Both the position numbers and the translations under genes were made by a program. DNA of 64,000 nucleotides from Oxalobacteraceae bacterium OTU3CAMAD1 (GTDB lineage Bacteria > Pseudomonadota > Gammaproteobacteria > Burkholderiales > Burkholderiaceae_D): contig CP099650.1 of the NCBI GenBank assembly GCA_024123915.1, forward strand, positions 1,612,001 to 1,676,000, in the 5' to 3' direction. Of this stretch, positions 33,569-42,600 are shown piece by piece; the stretch's first letter is position 1; every line of letters begins with the position of its first letter. Under the pieces are notes generated by a model. The model searched no databases. It was not told the DNA's origin and worked only from the letters and a program-made list of their open reading frames with translations.

Positions 33569-35413
33569 ATGAATAGCCAAATGAAAAACAAATTGCAAAA
33601 AGTCCGCAACGAGATTGAACTAGCGCTTGCCAGCTTTAAGAGTGTCTTCATCACGATAGGCGTGTTCAGCGCGATCACCAACATGCTGATGCTGGTGCCG
33701 TCGATCTACATGCTGCAGGTGTACGACCGCGTCCTTGGCAGCAAGAACGAAATCACCCTGCTGATGCTGACCCTGATGATGCTGGGTGCCTACCTGGTCA
33801 TGTCGTCACTTGAACTGATGCGTAGTTTCGTGCTGGTGCGTGTGGGCGCCAAGTTCGACATGCAGCTCAACAAGCGCGTCTACACTGCCGCGTTTCAGCA
33901 AAACCTGACGCTCGCCGGCGGCAACGCCGGCCAGTCGCTCAATGACCTGACCACCGTACGCCAGTTCCTCACCGGCAATGCGCTGTTCGCCTTCTTCGAC
34001 GCGCCGTGGTTTCCCGTCTACCTGATCGTCATTTTCCTGTTCGAGCCAACCTTGGGCCTGTTCGCTCTGGGGGGGACCTCCATCCTGATCGTGCTCGCAT
34101 ATGTCAACGAGCGTGTGTCGCACAAGCCATTGGCCGAGGCGAATGCCATGGCGATTTCCGCATCGACGTTGGCCACCAACAACCTGCGCAACGCCGAAGT
34201 GATCGAATCGATGGGTATGCTGCCTAACCTGATGGGGCGTTGGTTCAAGCTGCACACCAAATTCCTGTCGTTGCAGGCAGAGGCTAGCCAGAAGGCCGGC
34301 ACGGTGGGTGCCATCACCAAGTTTGTGCAAGTATCGCAACAGTCGCTGGTGCTCGGTTTCGGCGCCTTGCTGGTATTGGACAACAAGATCTCCCCGGGCA
34401 TGATGATTGCCGCCTCGATTCTTGTGGGCCGCGCGTTGGCGCCGGTGCAGCAGGTGATCGGCGTTTGGAAGACCTGGAGTACCACCCGTAGCGCCTATGA
34501 ACGGCTAACCGGCTTGCTGGAAAACAACCCTGCCCGTGACATGGGCATGCGCTTGCCCGCGCCGTTGGGGGCGATTCAGGTCGAGAACGTCACGGCGGCG
34601 CCACCCGGCGTCAAGATGCCGGTCGTCAAAGGTTTGAGTTTTAGCATAGTGCCTGGCGACGTGCTGGGGATTCTGGGCGCCAGCGGCTCTGGCAAATCCA
34701 CGCTGGCCCGTCTGCTGGTCGGCGTGTGGCCGACTATCAACGGCAAGGTGCGCCTGGATGGCGCGGACATCCACCAGTGGGACAAGGCCGAGTTGGGGCC
34801 GTACGTGGGCTATCTGCCGCAAGACATCGAACTGTTCGCCGGCACCGTCAGTGAGAACATTGCCCGCTTCGGCCAGATCGATGCGGAAAAAGTGGTGCTG
34901 GCGGCGATGCGAGCTGGCGTGCACGAGATGATCCTGCGGCTTCCGCAAGGGTACGATACGATGCTGGGCGACGCCGGCGCGGGATTGTCCGGTGGACAGA
35001 AGCAGCGTCTCGGCTTGGCGCGCGCGATGTACGGCGACCCGTCGCTGATCGTACTCGACGAACCGAACTCGAACCTCGATGACGGCGGCGAAGCGGCACT
35101 GATGCAGGCGATTCTGGACCTGCGCAAGCGCGGCAAGACCATCATCATCATCACACACCGCACGACGGCAATCGGCATCACCAATAAATTGCTGTTGATG
35201 CGCGACGGCGTCGGCCAGATGTTCGGCCCGAGCGAGCAGGTGATCGCGGCGCTGAAAGAGGCCAACGAGAAAGCGGCAAAGGCCCAACTGCAAACGCAGG
35301 CGGCACAGAACACGGCAGCTGCGGCGCCGCAGGCGACGTTGGCGCAAGGCCCGGCTGCCGCTGCCGCTGCGGAGCAGGAAACCATCGCAGCAACGACTGA
35401 GCAAGGCAAGTAA
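33569..35413 (+). CDS. Type I secretion ABC permease/ATPase, PrtD type
   Basis: This inner-membrane exporter subunit (about 614 residues) has a transmembrane domain at about 20-300 (FITIGVFSAITNMLMLVPSI, YMLQVYDRVL) and an ATPase domain with Walker A GASGSGKST, signature LSGGQKQRLGLARAM, Walker B LIVLDEPNSNLD and H-loop ITHR. No C39-like peptidase domain is present, as in PrtD/RsaD exporters. The last 70 residues form an Ala/Gln-rich tail. The frame is open from ATG 33494, but a predicted -10 box covers that codon, so ATG 33569 (MNSQMKNKLQ) is preferred, with ATG 33539 as the alternative. Neither has a good Shine-Dalgarno sequence. The hlyD ATG follows the stop directly. Confidence 0.92.
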   Translation: MNSQMKNKLQKVRNEIELALASFKSVFITIGVFSAITNMLMLVPSIYMLQVYDRVLGSKNEITLLMLTLMMLGAYLVMSSLELMRSFVLVRVGAKFDMQLNKRVYTAAFQQNLTLAGGNAGQSLNDLTTVRQFLTGNALFAFFDAPWFPVYLIVIFLFEPTLGLFALGGTSILIVLAYVNERVSHKPLAEANAMAISASTLATNNLRNAEVIESMGMLPNLMGRWFKLHTKFLSLQAEASQKAGTVGAITKFVQVSQQSLVLGFGALLVLDNKISPGMMIAASILVGRALAPVQQVIGVWKTWSTTRSAYERLTGLLENNPARDMGMRLPAPLGAIQVENVTAAPPGVKMPVVKGLSFSIVPGDVLGILGASGSGKSTLARLLVGVWPTINGKVRLDGADIHQWDKAELGPYVGYLPQDIELFAGTVSENIARFGQIDAEKVVLAAMRAGVHEMILRLPQGYDTMLGDAGAGLSGGQKQRLGLARAMYGDPSLIVLDEPNSNLDDGGEAALMQAILDLRKRGKTIIIITHRTTAIGITNKLLLMRDGVGQMFGPSEQVIAALKEANEKAAKAQLQTQAAQNTAAAAPQATLAQGPAAAAAAEQETIAATTEQGK

Positions 35414-36775
35414 ATGACGAACGCGATAACGAAAAAAGAAGAAGTCTCCGACGTGGTGGTGCGTGACATCGAGCCCATGTTGGTCAATACCGATGCCCGC
35501 GTGTACGCGCGCATCGGCTGGCTCATCGTCCTGCTCGGCATGGGCGGGTTCCTGCTGTGGGCTTTCCTGGCGCCGCTCGACAAAGGTGTGCCAATGTCGG
35601 GCACGGTGGCCAAGGCGTCGAACCGTCAGGCGGTCCAGCACCAAATGGGCGGCACCGTGCGCGAGTTGTTGGTGCGCGACGGCGATGTGGTGAAGGCCGG
35701 CCAGGTTTTGCTGCGGATGGACAGTGTGCTGGCCAAGTCGCAGTCCGACATCTCGCGTGCCCAGTATCTGACGGCACGTGCTACCGAAGCGCGGTTGATG
35801 GCCGAGCGCGACGGCAAGAGCGCGGTGACGTTTTCGGAGGAGTTGCTGGCGCTGAAGAACGAGCCACGCGCGGCCGAGATCATGAACCTGCAGAGCCAGC
35901 TGTTCTCCTCGCGTACGACGTCTTTACGCAACGAGCTGTCGGCGATCGACCAGAACATTGCCGGCCTTAAGGCACTGGTAGCGGGTACCAAGGAATCGCG
36001 CGACAGCAAGAAACAGCAGATGAACCTGTTGAAGGAGCAGCTTGACGGGATGCGCGACTTGGCCAAAGAAGGCTACGTCGCCCGCAACCGCCTGCTCGAC
36101 CTGGAGCGTACCTACGCCCAGATCGGCGGCTCGGTGTCCGAGGATATCGGCATGATCGGTCGCTCGCAGAGCCAGATCATGGAACTGACGCTGCGCCGCA
36201 GCCAGCGGCAACAGGATTACCAAAAAGAAGTGCGCACCAGTTTGAGCGACGTACAGAAAGAAGCCGAGTCGCTTGCAGCTCGTCTGACGGCGCAAGACTA
36301 TGAGCTGGCTAACGTCGAGGTCAAGGCGCCTGTCAGCGGCACCGTCGTCGGCTCGGCCGTATTTACTCAGGGCGCCGTCGTAGCGCCGGGCTACAAACTG
36401 ATGGACATCGTCCCGAGCGACGATCCGCTGGTGGTCGAAGGCCAATTGCCGGTGCATCTGGTGGACAAGGTCCACGCCGGCTTGCCGGTGGAACTCATGT
36501 TCTCGGCATTTAACTCGAACCGCACGCCGCATATTCCCGGTCAGGTGGAACGAGTTTCGGCCGATCGCTTCGTTGACGAGCGCACCGGCGTGCCGACCTA
36601 TCACGTGCGGGTCAAGGTCACGCCTGAAGGCGCCAAGCTCATCGCCAGCCACAAGCTGGTGATCCAATCCGGTATGCCGGTGGAAGTTTTCGTCAAGACC
36701 GGCGAGCGCTCGATGATGAGCTACCTGTTGAAACCGCTGGCCGACCGCGCCAAGTCGTCCCTGAGCGAGGAATAA
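35414..36775 (+). CDS. HlyD-family type I secretion membrane-fusion protein
   Basis: The 453-residue adaptor bridges the ABC exporter and the outer-membrane channel. A single membrane helix (about 32-52, IGWLIVLLGMGGFLLWAFLA) follows a short cytoplasmic tail. Then come a lipoyl/barrel-sandwich half (QMGGTVRELLVRDGDVVKAG, matching the HlyD block), a coiled-coil region (about 90-290) and the second lipoyl half with VKAPVSGTVVGSAVFTQGAV. The PrtE/RsaE size fits. The ATG immediately follows the exporter stop codon, so the genes are translationally coupled. Confidence 0.92.
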   Translation: MTNAITKKEEVSDVVVRDIEPMLVNTDARVYARIGWLIVLLGMGGFLLWAFLAPLDKGVPMSGTVAKASNRQAVQHQMGGTVRELLVRDGDVVKAGQVLLRMDSVLAKSQSDISRAQYLTARATEARLMAERDGKSAVTFSEELLALKNEPRAAEIMNLQSQLFSSRTTSLRNELSAIDQNIAGLKALVAGTKESRDSKKQQMNLLKEQLDGMRDLAKEGYVARNRLLDLERTYAQIGGSVSEDIGMIGRSQSQIMELTLRRSQRQQDYQKEVRTSLSDVQKEAESLAARLTAQDYELANVEVKAPVSGTVVGSAVFTQGAVVAPGYKLMDIVPSDDPLVVEGQLPVHLVDKVHAGLPVELMFSAFNSNRTPHIPGQVERVSADRFVDERTGVPTYHVRVKVTPEGAKLIASHKLVIQSGMPVEVFVKTGERSMMSYLLKPLADRAKSSLSEE

Positions 36776-36778
36776 TTG

Positions 36779-38101
36779 ATGAAGTTGAAACCACTGGCTT
36801 TGGCCGCGCTGCTGGGGCTGATGGCCTCGGCCGCGCAGGCGTTGACCTTGCAGGAAGCCTATCAGGCGGCGTTGCAGAACGACCCGCAGTACCGTATGAG
36901 TTTTTACGATAATGAGAACGGCAAAGAGTACGCCAACGTTGGTCGGTCTAATCTGTTACCGCAGTTATCCGCCAGCTATAGCGCGAGCCGCAACATCGTC
37001 GATCAGACCCAGCACACCGGTGGCAGGGATTTCTTTAGCCAACCGCGCTATATCAGCCGCTCGGCCGCCGTGCAGGTGCGCCAGACGCTGTTCAACCTGG
37101 ACGCGTACGCGCGCTACCGCCAGGGTCTGGCGCAGACCAAGGAATCGGCCGCGCGCTTCGAGTACAACTCGGCGGACGTGATCGTGCGGGTTGTCAGCGC
37201 CTATGCAGACGCGCTGTACGCCAGCGATCAGCTCAAACTGATCGAGGCGCAGCGCGACGCCTATCTGGAGCACATGCGCGTCAATAAACGCCTGTTTGAA
37301 AAAGGCGAGGGCACAAAAACCGACATGCTGGAAGTACAAGCGCGTTTAGACCTTGCCGAGGCGCAGGTGATCGAGGGGCGTGACGCCGTCAAGGCGTCGC
37401 TGGAAACGCTTCAAGGCGTGGTCGGCATGCCGGTCGATCGGTTGACCGAGCTGTCGCCGAATTTCCGCGTGCTGCCGCTGGAACCGGCCAGTTTCGAGGA
37501 TTGGCGCAGGGTGGCGCTGGAATCGAATCCGGAGCTTAAGTCGGCCCGGGCCACGATCGAAGTGCAGCAGCAGGAAGTGCGCAAGGCCTATGCGGGCCAC
37601 GCGCCGCGCGTCGATGTGGTCGGCACCTACAGCAGGGACGATGCGGCCTCGATCAGCACCTACCAGCAGGATACGGTCAATCGCGCCGTCGGTATCCAGA
37701 TTAACATTCCGCTGTACTCGGGCGGCCAGGTCAGCGCGGTCGCGCGCCAGGCCGTGGCCACGCGCGAGCGCGCCCGTTCGGACCTCGATGCGCGCACCAA
37801 CAAGGTGCTCGTGGAATTGCGCAAGGCGCACAGCATCGTGCTGAGCAGCGTTGCCAAGGTCGATGCGCTGGAAAAAGCGGTGGCCTCCGGGACGCTGCTG
37901 GTGAAGGCGACCGAGCAAAGCATCAAGGGCGGCGTGCGCATCAATCTCGACTTGCTTAACGCCCAGCAGCAGCTGGTGACGAGCCAGCGCGATCTGGCGC
38001 AGGCGCGCTACAGCTATCTGATCGGGTTGATGCGGGTGAAGGCGGCGTCGGGCACTTTGACGGCGGCCGACATTTACGATTTATCCCGTTACTTCCAATA
38101 A
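36779..38101 (+). CDS. TolC-family outer-membrane channel for type I secretion
   Basis: The 440-residue protein starts with a signal peptide (LALAALLGLMASAAQA, cleaved near residue 21) and continues with the TolC/PrtF plan of long helices and short strands. Visible family blocks include LTLQEAYQAALQNDPQY at the mature start, VRQTLFNLDAYARYRQ and NIPLYSGGQVSAVARQA. It forms the trimeric tunnel in the outer membrane for the S-layer-like protein. ATG 36779 is chosen over an in-frame TTG at 36776. It is the last gene of the exporter operon, followed by hairpins. Confidence 0.92.
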   Translation: MKLKPLALAALLGLMASAAQALTLQEAYQAALQNDPQYRMSFYDNENGKEYANVGRSNLLPQLSASYSASRNIVDQTQHTGGRDFFSQPRYISRSAAVQVRQTLFNLDAYARYRQGLAQTKESAARFEYNSADVIVRVVSAYADALYASDQLKLIEAQRDAYLEHMRVNKRLFEKGEGTKTDMLEVQARLDLAEAQVIEGRDAVKASLETLQGVVGMPVDRLTELSPNFRVLPLEPASFEDWRRVALESNPELKSARATIEVQQQEVRKAYAGHAPRVDVVGTYSRDDAASISTYQQDTVNRAVGIQINIPLYSGGQVSAVARQAVATRERARSDLDARTNKVLVELRKAHSIVLSSVAKVDALEKAVASGTLLVKATEQSIKGGVRINLDLLNAQQQLVTSQRDLAQARYSYLIGLMRVKAASGTLTAADIYDLSRYFQ

Positions 38102-38113
38102 GCGGGCAGGGCG

Positions 38114-38146
38114 GGCATTTCGCGGATAGGACATCGGCGAAATGCC
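38114..38146. terminator. Hairpin after the type I secretion operon
   Basis: GGCATTTCGC and GCGAAATGCC form a perfect 10-bp stem with a 13-base loop, between the convergent tolC-like and trhO genes. No T-tract follows. Confidence 0.45.
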
Positions 38147-38160
38147 GCGCAAACACGTAG

Positions 38161-38186
38161 GGCGGATTAGCGCAGCGTAATCCGCC
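38161..38186. repeat. REP-like palindrome GGCGGATTA..TAATCCGCC
   Basis: A perfect 9-bp inverted repeat around GCGCAGCG, preceded by TAG. I know this sequence (GGCGGATTACGCTGCGCTAATCCGCC and variants) as a dispersed hairpin in many proteobacterial genomes. Only one copy was seen here. Confidence 0.55.
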
Positions 38187-38207
38187 AATGCGTGCGCCGC
38201 CGGAAGT

Positions 38208-39107
38208 TCAAGCGGTTACGTGCTTGCCGTAGCAATGCGGGCACGACTTCTCGTACACATACTCCGGCGACAACTGCTGGCGCGGCGTGACCACGGCGCG
38301 GCAGACGAAGCACTGCACCGTCTCGGTCGGCTCCAGCTTGGGGTTGAGCGCGGTGCGGTAGTCGAACACGAAGCAGTCGCCCGTGTAGTGGGCGCCGCCG
38401 ACCTCCTCGAAGTACTTCAGGATGCCGCCCTCGAGCTGGTAGACGCTGTCGTAGCCGATGTTCTGCATGTGGATCGCCGCTTTTTCGCAGCGGATGCCGC
38501 CGGTGCAGAAGGTCACCACGGTCTTGCCGTCGAAGTCGGGCTTGTGCGCGGCGATCACTTCCGGGAACTCGGTGAACTTGGTGATGCGGTAGTCGACCGT
38601 GTTGTCGAAGGTGCCGACGTCGACCTCGAAGTCGTTGCGGGTGTCGACCATGACCACCGGCTTGCCGTTGTCGTCGACGCCGGTGTCGAGCCAGCGCTTG
38701 AGCGTGTGGGCGTCGACGAACGGCGCGCGGCCTTCCTCGGGCTTGATCAGCGGCATGCGCATGGTGATGATTTCTTTTTTGATCTTGACCAGCATGCGCT
38801 TGTGCGACTGCTCGACCGAGTAGCTTTCCTTCACTTCGAGGTCGGCGAAGCGGGCGTCGGCGCGCACCCAGGCCAGATACTCGTCGATGTGCGAGCGCGG
38901 GCCGGAGAGGAACATATTGATGCCCTCCGGCGTGAGCAGGATGGTGCCCTTGAGGCCGAGCCGCTTGCAGATGTCCTGGTACAGCGGACGCATCTCTTCG
39001 GTGTTGTCGAAGGTGACGAACTTGTAGGCGGCGATATTGACGTGGGCGGCAGCGGCTGCGATGGCGGCGGCATGCGCTTCAGCTTGTAAAGCGGTATTAG
39101 CGAGCAT
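38208..39107 (-). CDS. trhO: tRNA uridine(34) hydroxylase TrhO (rhodanese family)
   Basis: The 299-residue cytoplasmic enzyme hydroxylates uridine 34 of some tRNAs, an oxygen-dependent step towards 5-hydroxyuridine derivatives. It has the YceA/TrhO plan: an N-terminal domain with [20 protein letters not shown], then a rhodanese domain with [15 protein letters not shown] and the catalytic loop [13 protein letters not shown]-terminal Cys pair block (CFVCRA, SCPHC) follows. The ATG at 39107 ([10 protein letters not shown]) is chosen over an upstream TTG at 39122. It is transcribed alone from a promoter shared back-to-back with the toxin-antitoxin genes. Confidence 0.93.
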   Translation of the reverse strand: MLANTALQAEAHAAAIAAAAAHVNIAAYKFVTFDNTEEMRPLYQDICKRLGLKGTILLTPEGINMFLSGPRSHIDEYLAWVRADARFADLEVKESYSVEQSHKRMLVKIKKEIITMRMPLIKPEEGRAPFVDAHTLKRWLDTGVDDNGKPVVMVDTRNDFEVDVGTFDNTVDYRITKFTEFPEVIAAHKPDFDGKTVVTFCTGGIRCEKAAIHMQNIGYDSVYQLEGGILKYFEEVGGAHYTGDCFVFDYRTALNPKLEPTETVQCFVCRAVVTPRQQLSPEYVYEKSCPHCYGKHVTA

Positions 39108-39140
39108 GATGGATGGGATCAAAAAAACGGAAGAGCCGAT

Positions 39141-39146
39141 ATTATA
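39141..39146 (-). promoter_or_regulatory. -10 box for trhO
   Basis: A perfect TATAAT on the minus strand, about 34 bases upstream of the trhO ATG, with a weak TTTAAT 17 bp upstream as the -35 candidate. Confidence 0.45.
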
Positions 39147-39205
39147 CGCGTTTTCTTTTGCTTATTAAATAGGCAGGCGGTCCGTCGAAAATGCTAAGAT
39201 GGTTA

Positions 39206-39217
39206 CTACAAATGTAG
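39206..39217. promoter_or_regulatory. Operator-like palindrome before the antitoxin gene
   Basis: CTACA-AA-TGTAG is a perfect dyad just upstream of the AAGGAGG ribosome site of the antitoxin gene. Antitoxins of this class commonly repress their own operon, so this is a plausible operator. Confidence 0.45.
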
Positions 39218-39229
39218 CAAGGAGGCATT

Positions 39230-39466
39230 ATGGCGAACAGTACATCGATTCGTATTGATCAGGAGTTATACGAGCAGGCGAAGCAGGATGCCGCCGCTGA
39301 GCATCGGTCGATCTCGGGGCAGATCGAATTTTGGGCGCGGGTTGGCAGAGCGGCGCTGGACAACCCCGACTTGCCCGTCGGCTTCATCGCCGAGTCCTTG
39401 GCATCGCTGGCCGAACCTCGTGAATTGGCGCAGCCGTTCGTGCCGCGTGCCGACCGGGTTAAGTAA
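39230..39466 (+). CDS. ParD-like antitoxin
   Basis: The 78-residue protein opens with a ribbon-helix-helix (STSIRIDQELYEQAKQDA) and continues with HRSISGQIEFWARVGRAAL, the pattern of the ParD_like antitoxin family. Such proteins bind DNA as dimers and neutralise a RelE/ParE toxin. A strong AAGGAGG lies before the ATG. The stop overlaps the start of the next small gene by one base (TAATG), the usual antitoxin-toxin arrangement. Confidence 0.8.
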   Translation: MANSTSIRIDQELYEQAKQDAAAEHRSISGQIEFWARVGRAALDNPDLPVGFIAESLASLAEPRELAQPFVPRADRVK

Positions 39467-39627
39467 TGTGGCAAGTTCGGCAGACCAGACGATTTGGCCG
39501 ACAATATAAAAAATTGCAAGCCAACGTCGCGGCTGATGTGGACGCTGCCATTGCCTCGGTGCAGGCCGATCCGCACGCTGTCGTAATCCAGCAATCAGAT
39601 TCCTCGCTCCAGCCGCGTGCGCTGTAA
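39466..39627 (+). pseudogene. Truncated RelE/ParE-type toxin gene
   Basis: The frame encodes only 53 residues, starting MWQVRQTRRFGRQYKKLQ and continuing with NVAADVDAAIASVQADP, which matches the N-terminal half of RelE/ParE toxins (W-x-V-x-x-T..F.R.YKKL). The family is normally about 90-100 residues, and the C-terminal half with the catalytic and ribosome-contact residues (the GVRVFKF..YLLAY-type block) is missing. The last 16 residues do not resemble the family, so a deletion or fusion is likely. It is probably inactive as a toxin; the antitoxin may persist as a regulator. Only 34 bases separate it from dnaE. Confidence 0.65.
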
Positions 39628-39661
39628 AATAGCCGGTTATTGAACCAGCGGTGGGCAGCAT

Positions 39662-42600
39662 ATGAACATGGTAGCAAACGAACAAGTAGTGGCGCCGGAT
39701 GAAGGCGTCGTGGCCCCGGTCGGCCCGGCCTTCGTCCACCTGCGGGTGCACTCGGAGTATTCGATCGTCGACGGCCTGGTGCGCATCGACGACCTGGTCG
39801 GCGCCGCCGCCAAGGACAAGCAGGCGGCGCTGGCCGTCACCGACCTGTCCAACATGTTCGGCATGGTCAAGTTCTACAAGAGCGCGCGCGGCAAGGGCAT
39901 CAAGCCGGTCATCGGCGTCGACGTCTGGATCACCAACGACGACAACCGCGACAAGCCGTCGCGCCTGATGCTGTTCGCCAAAAACCGCATGGGCTACCTG
40001 CAGCTGTGCGAACTGCTGTCGACCGCCTGGCTGACCAACCAGTACAAGGGCCGCGCCGAGATCCGCACCGAGTGGCTGGCCGAGCTGGCGTCGAAAACCT
40101 ACGAGCTGCTGCCCGAGGATAATCCGGCCAACGGCCTGATCGCGCTGTCCGGCGCCCACTTCGGCGACGTCGGCATCGCCATCGAAAACGGCAACCCGGC
40201 GCTGGCCGAAAAGAACGCGCAGAAGTGGGCGGCGATCTTCCCCGGCCATTTCTACATCGAGATCCAGCGCGCCGGCCAGGCCAACCAGGAAACGCAGGTG
40301 CGCCATTCGGTGGCGCTGGCGGCCAAACTGGGCCTGCCGGTGGTGGCCACGCACCCGGTGCAGTTCATCTCCGGCGACGAGTACATCGCCCACGAGGCGC
40401 GCACCTGTATCGCCGAAGGCGAGATGCTGGCCAATAACAAGCGCGTGCGCCGGTTCAACGAGAACATGCGCTTCCTGTCGCAGGCCGAGATGCGCGAGCT
40501 GTTCGCCGACCTGCCGGCGGCGCTGCAAAACTCGGTGGAAATCGCCAAGCGCTGCAACCTGACCCTGGTGCTGGGCAAGCCGCAGCTGCCGAACTTCCCG
40601 ACCCCGCCGGGCATGACGATCGACGAGTTCCTGGTGGCCGAATCGAAGGCCGGCCTGGAAAAGCGCCTGATCCACCTGTACCCGGACCCGGAGCGGCGCG
40701 AGAAGGAGCGGCCGCGCTACGAGGCGCGCCTGAAGTTCGAGACCGATACCATCTGCAACATGAAGTTCCCCGGCTACTTCCTGATCGTGGCGGAGTTCAT
40801 CCAGTGGGCCAAGGAGAACGGCGTGCCGGTCGGCCCTGGCCGCGGTTCGGGCGCGGGTTCGCTGGTCGCCTATTCGCTGCTGATCACCGATCTGGACCCG
40901 CTGAAATACAACCTGCTGTTCGAGCGCTTCCTGAATCCAGAACGTGTCTCGATGCCCGACTTCGACATCGACTTTTGCCAGGAGGGGCGCGACCGCGTCA
41001 TCCAGCACGTCAAGGATTTGTACGGCAAGGAGGCGGTCTCGCAGATCGCCACCTTCGGTACCATGGCGGCCAAGGGCGCGATCCGCGACGTCGGCCGCGT
41101 GATGGACTTCGGTTATAACTTCTGCGACGGCGTCTCCAAGCTGATTCCGTTCAAGCCGGGCAAGCCGGTGTCGATCGCCGAGGCGATCGAGGAGGAGCCG
41201 ATGCTCAAGGAGCGCCAGCAGAACGAGGAGGAGGTGGCGCAGCTGCTCGATCTGGCGCAGCAGGTCGAGGGCATCACCCGCAACATCGGCATGCACGCCG
41301 GTGGCGTGTTGATCGCGCCGGGCAAGCTGACCGACTTCTGCCCGCTGTATACGCAGGGCGGCGACGGCGGCGTGGTGTCGCAGTACGACAAGGACGACGT
41401 GGAGGCCGTGGGCCTGGTCAAGTTCGACTTTTTGGGCTTGACCACGTTGACGATCCTGGACCGCGCGGTGCGCTACATCAAGGCGCTCGATCCGAAGGAG
41501 GCCGAGTTCGACCTGGCGCGCCTGCCGCTGAACGACCGGCCGTCCTACGAGCTGCTGACCAAGGCCAAGACGGTCGCCGTCTTCCAGCTGGAGTCGCGCG
41601 GCATGCAGGGCATGTTGAAGGACGCGCGTCCCGACCGTTTCGAGGACATCATCGCGCTGGTGGCGTTGTACCGTCCGGGCCCGATGGACCTGATCCCCGA
41701 CTTCTGCAAACGTAAGCACGGCGAAAAGTTCGACTATCCCGATCCGCGCACCGAATCCATTCTGTCCGAAACCTACGGCATCATGGTGTATCAGGAGCAG
41801 GTGATGCAGATGGCGCAGATCGTCGGCGGCTACTCGCTGGGCGGCGCCGACATGCTGCGCCGTGCGATGGGTAAGAAGAAGGCCGAGGAGATGGCCGAGC
41901 ACCGCGAGATCTTCCGCGCCGGCGCCGCCAAGGACGGCCTGACCGCGCAGAAGGCCGACGAGATCTTCGACTTGATGGAGAAGTTCGCGGGCTACGGCTT
42001 CAACAAGTCGCACGCCGCCGCCTACGCGCTGCTGTCCTACCACACCGCCTATCTGAAGGCGCACCACCCGGCCGCGTTCATGGCGGCCAACATGTCGCTG
42101 GCGATGGACGACACCGAGAAGGTCAAGATCCTGGTCGAGGATTCGATCGACATCTGCGGGCTGACCATCCTCCCGCCGGACATCAACAAGTCCGACTACC
42201 GCTTCATGCCCGACGGCCCGCCGCCGTCGGTGACCGGCAAGAAGGTCACGCAGATCCGCTACGGCCTGGGCGCCGTCAAGGGTTCGGGCCAGAGCGCGAT
42301 CGAGGCGATCATCGCCGCGCGCACCGCCGGCGGACCGTTCACCAGCCTGTTCGACTTCTGCAAGCGGGTCGACAAGAAGCAGATCAACCGCCGCACCATC
42401 GAATCGCTGATCCGTTCGGGCGCCTTCGATTGCCTCAACATCGACCGCGCGATTTTGCTGGCGTCGGTCGGCTTCGCGATGGAGTGCGCCGACCAGGAAG
42501 CCAAGGCGGCCAACCAGGTCAGCCTGTTCGGCGGCGACGACAGCGATCTGGTGGCGCCACCGGAGTATGTGAAGTGTGCGCCGTTCACCGACCGCCAGAA

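Noticed and set aside
39206..39217. CRP site reading of the CTACA-AA-TGTAG palindrome
   Set aside because: Spacer and half-sites do not match TGTGA-N6-TCACA; an antitoxin operator is simpler.
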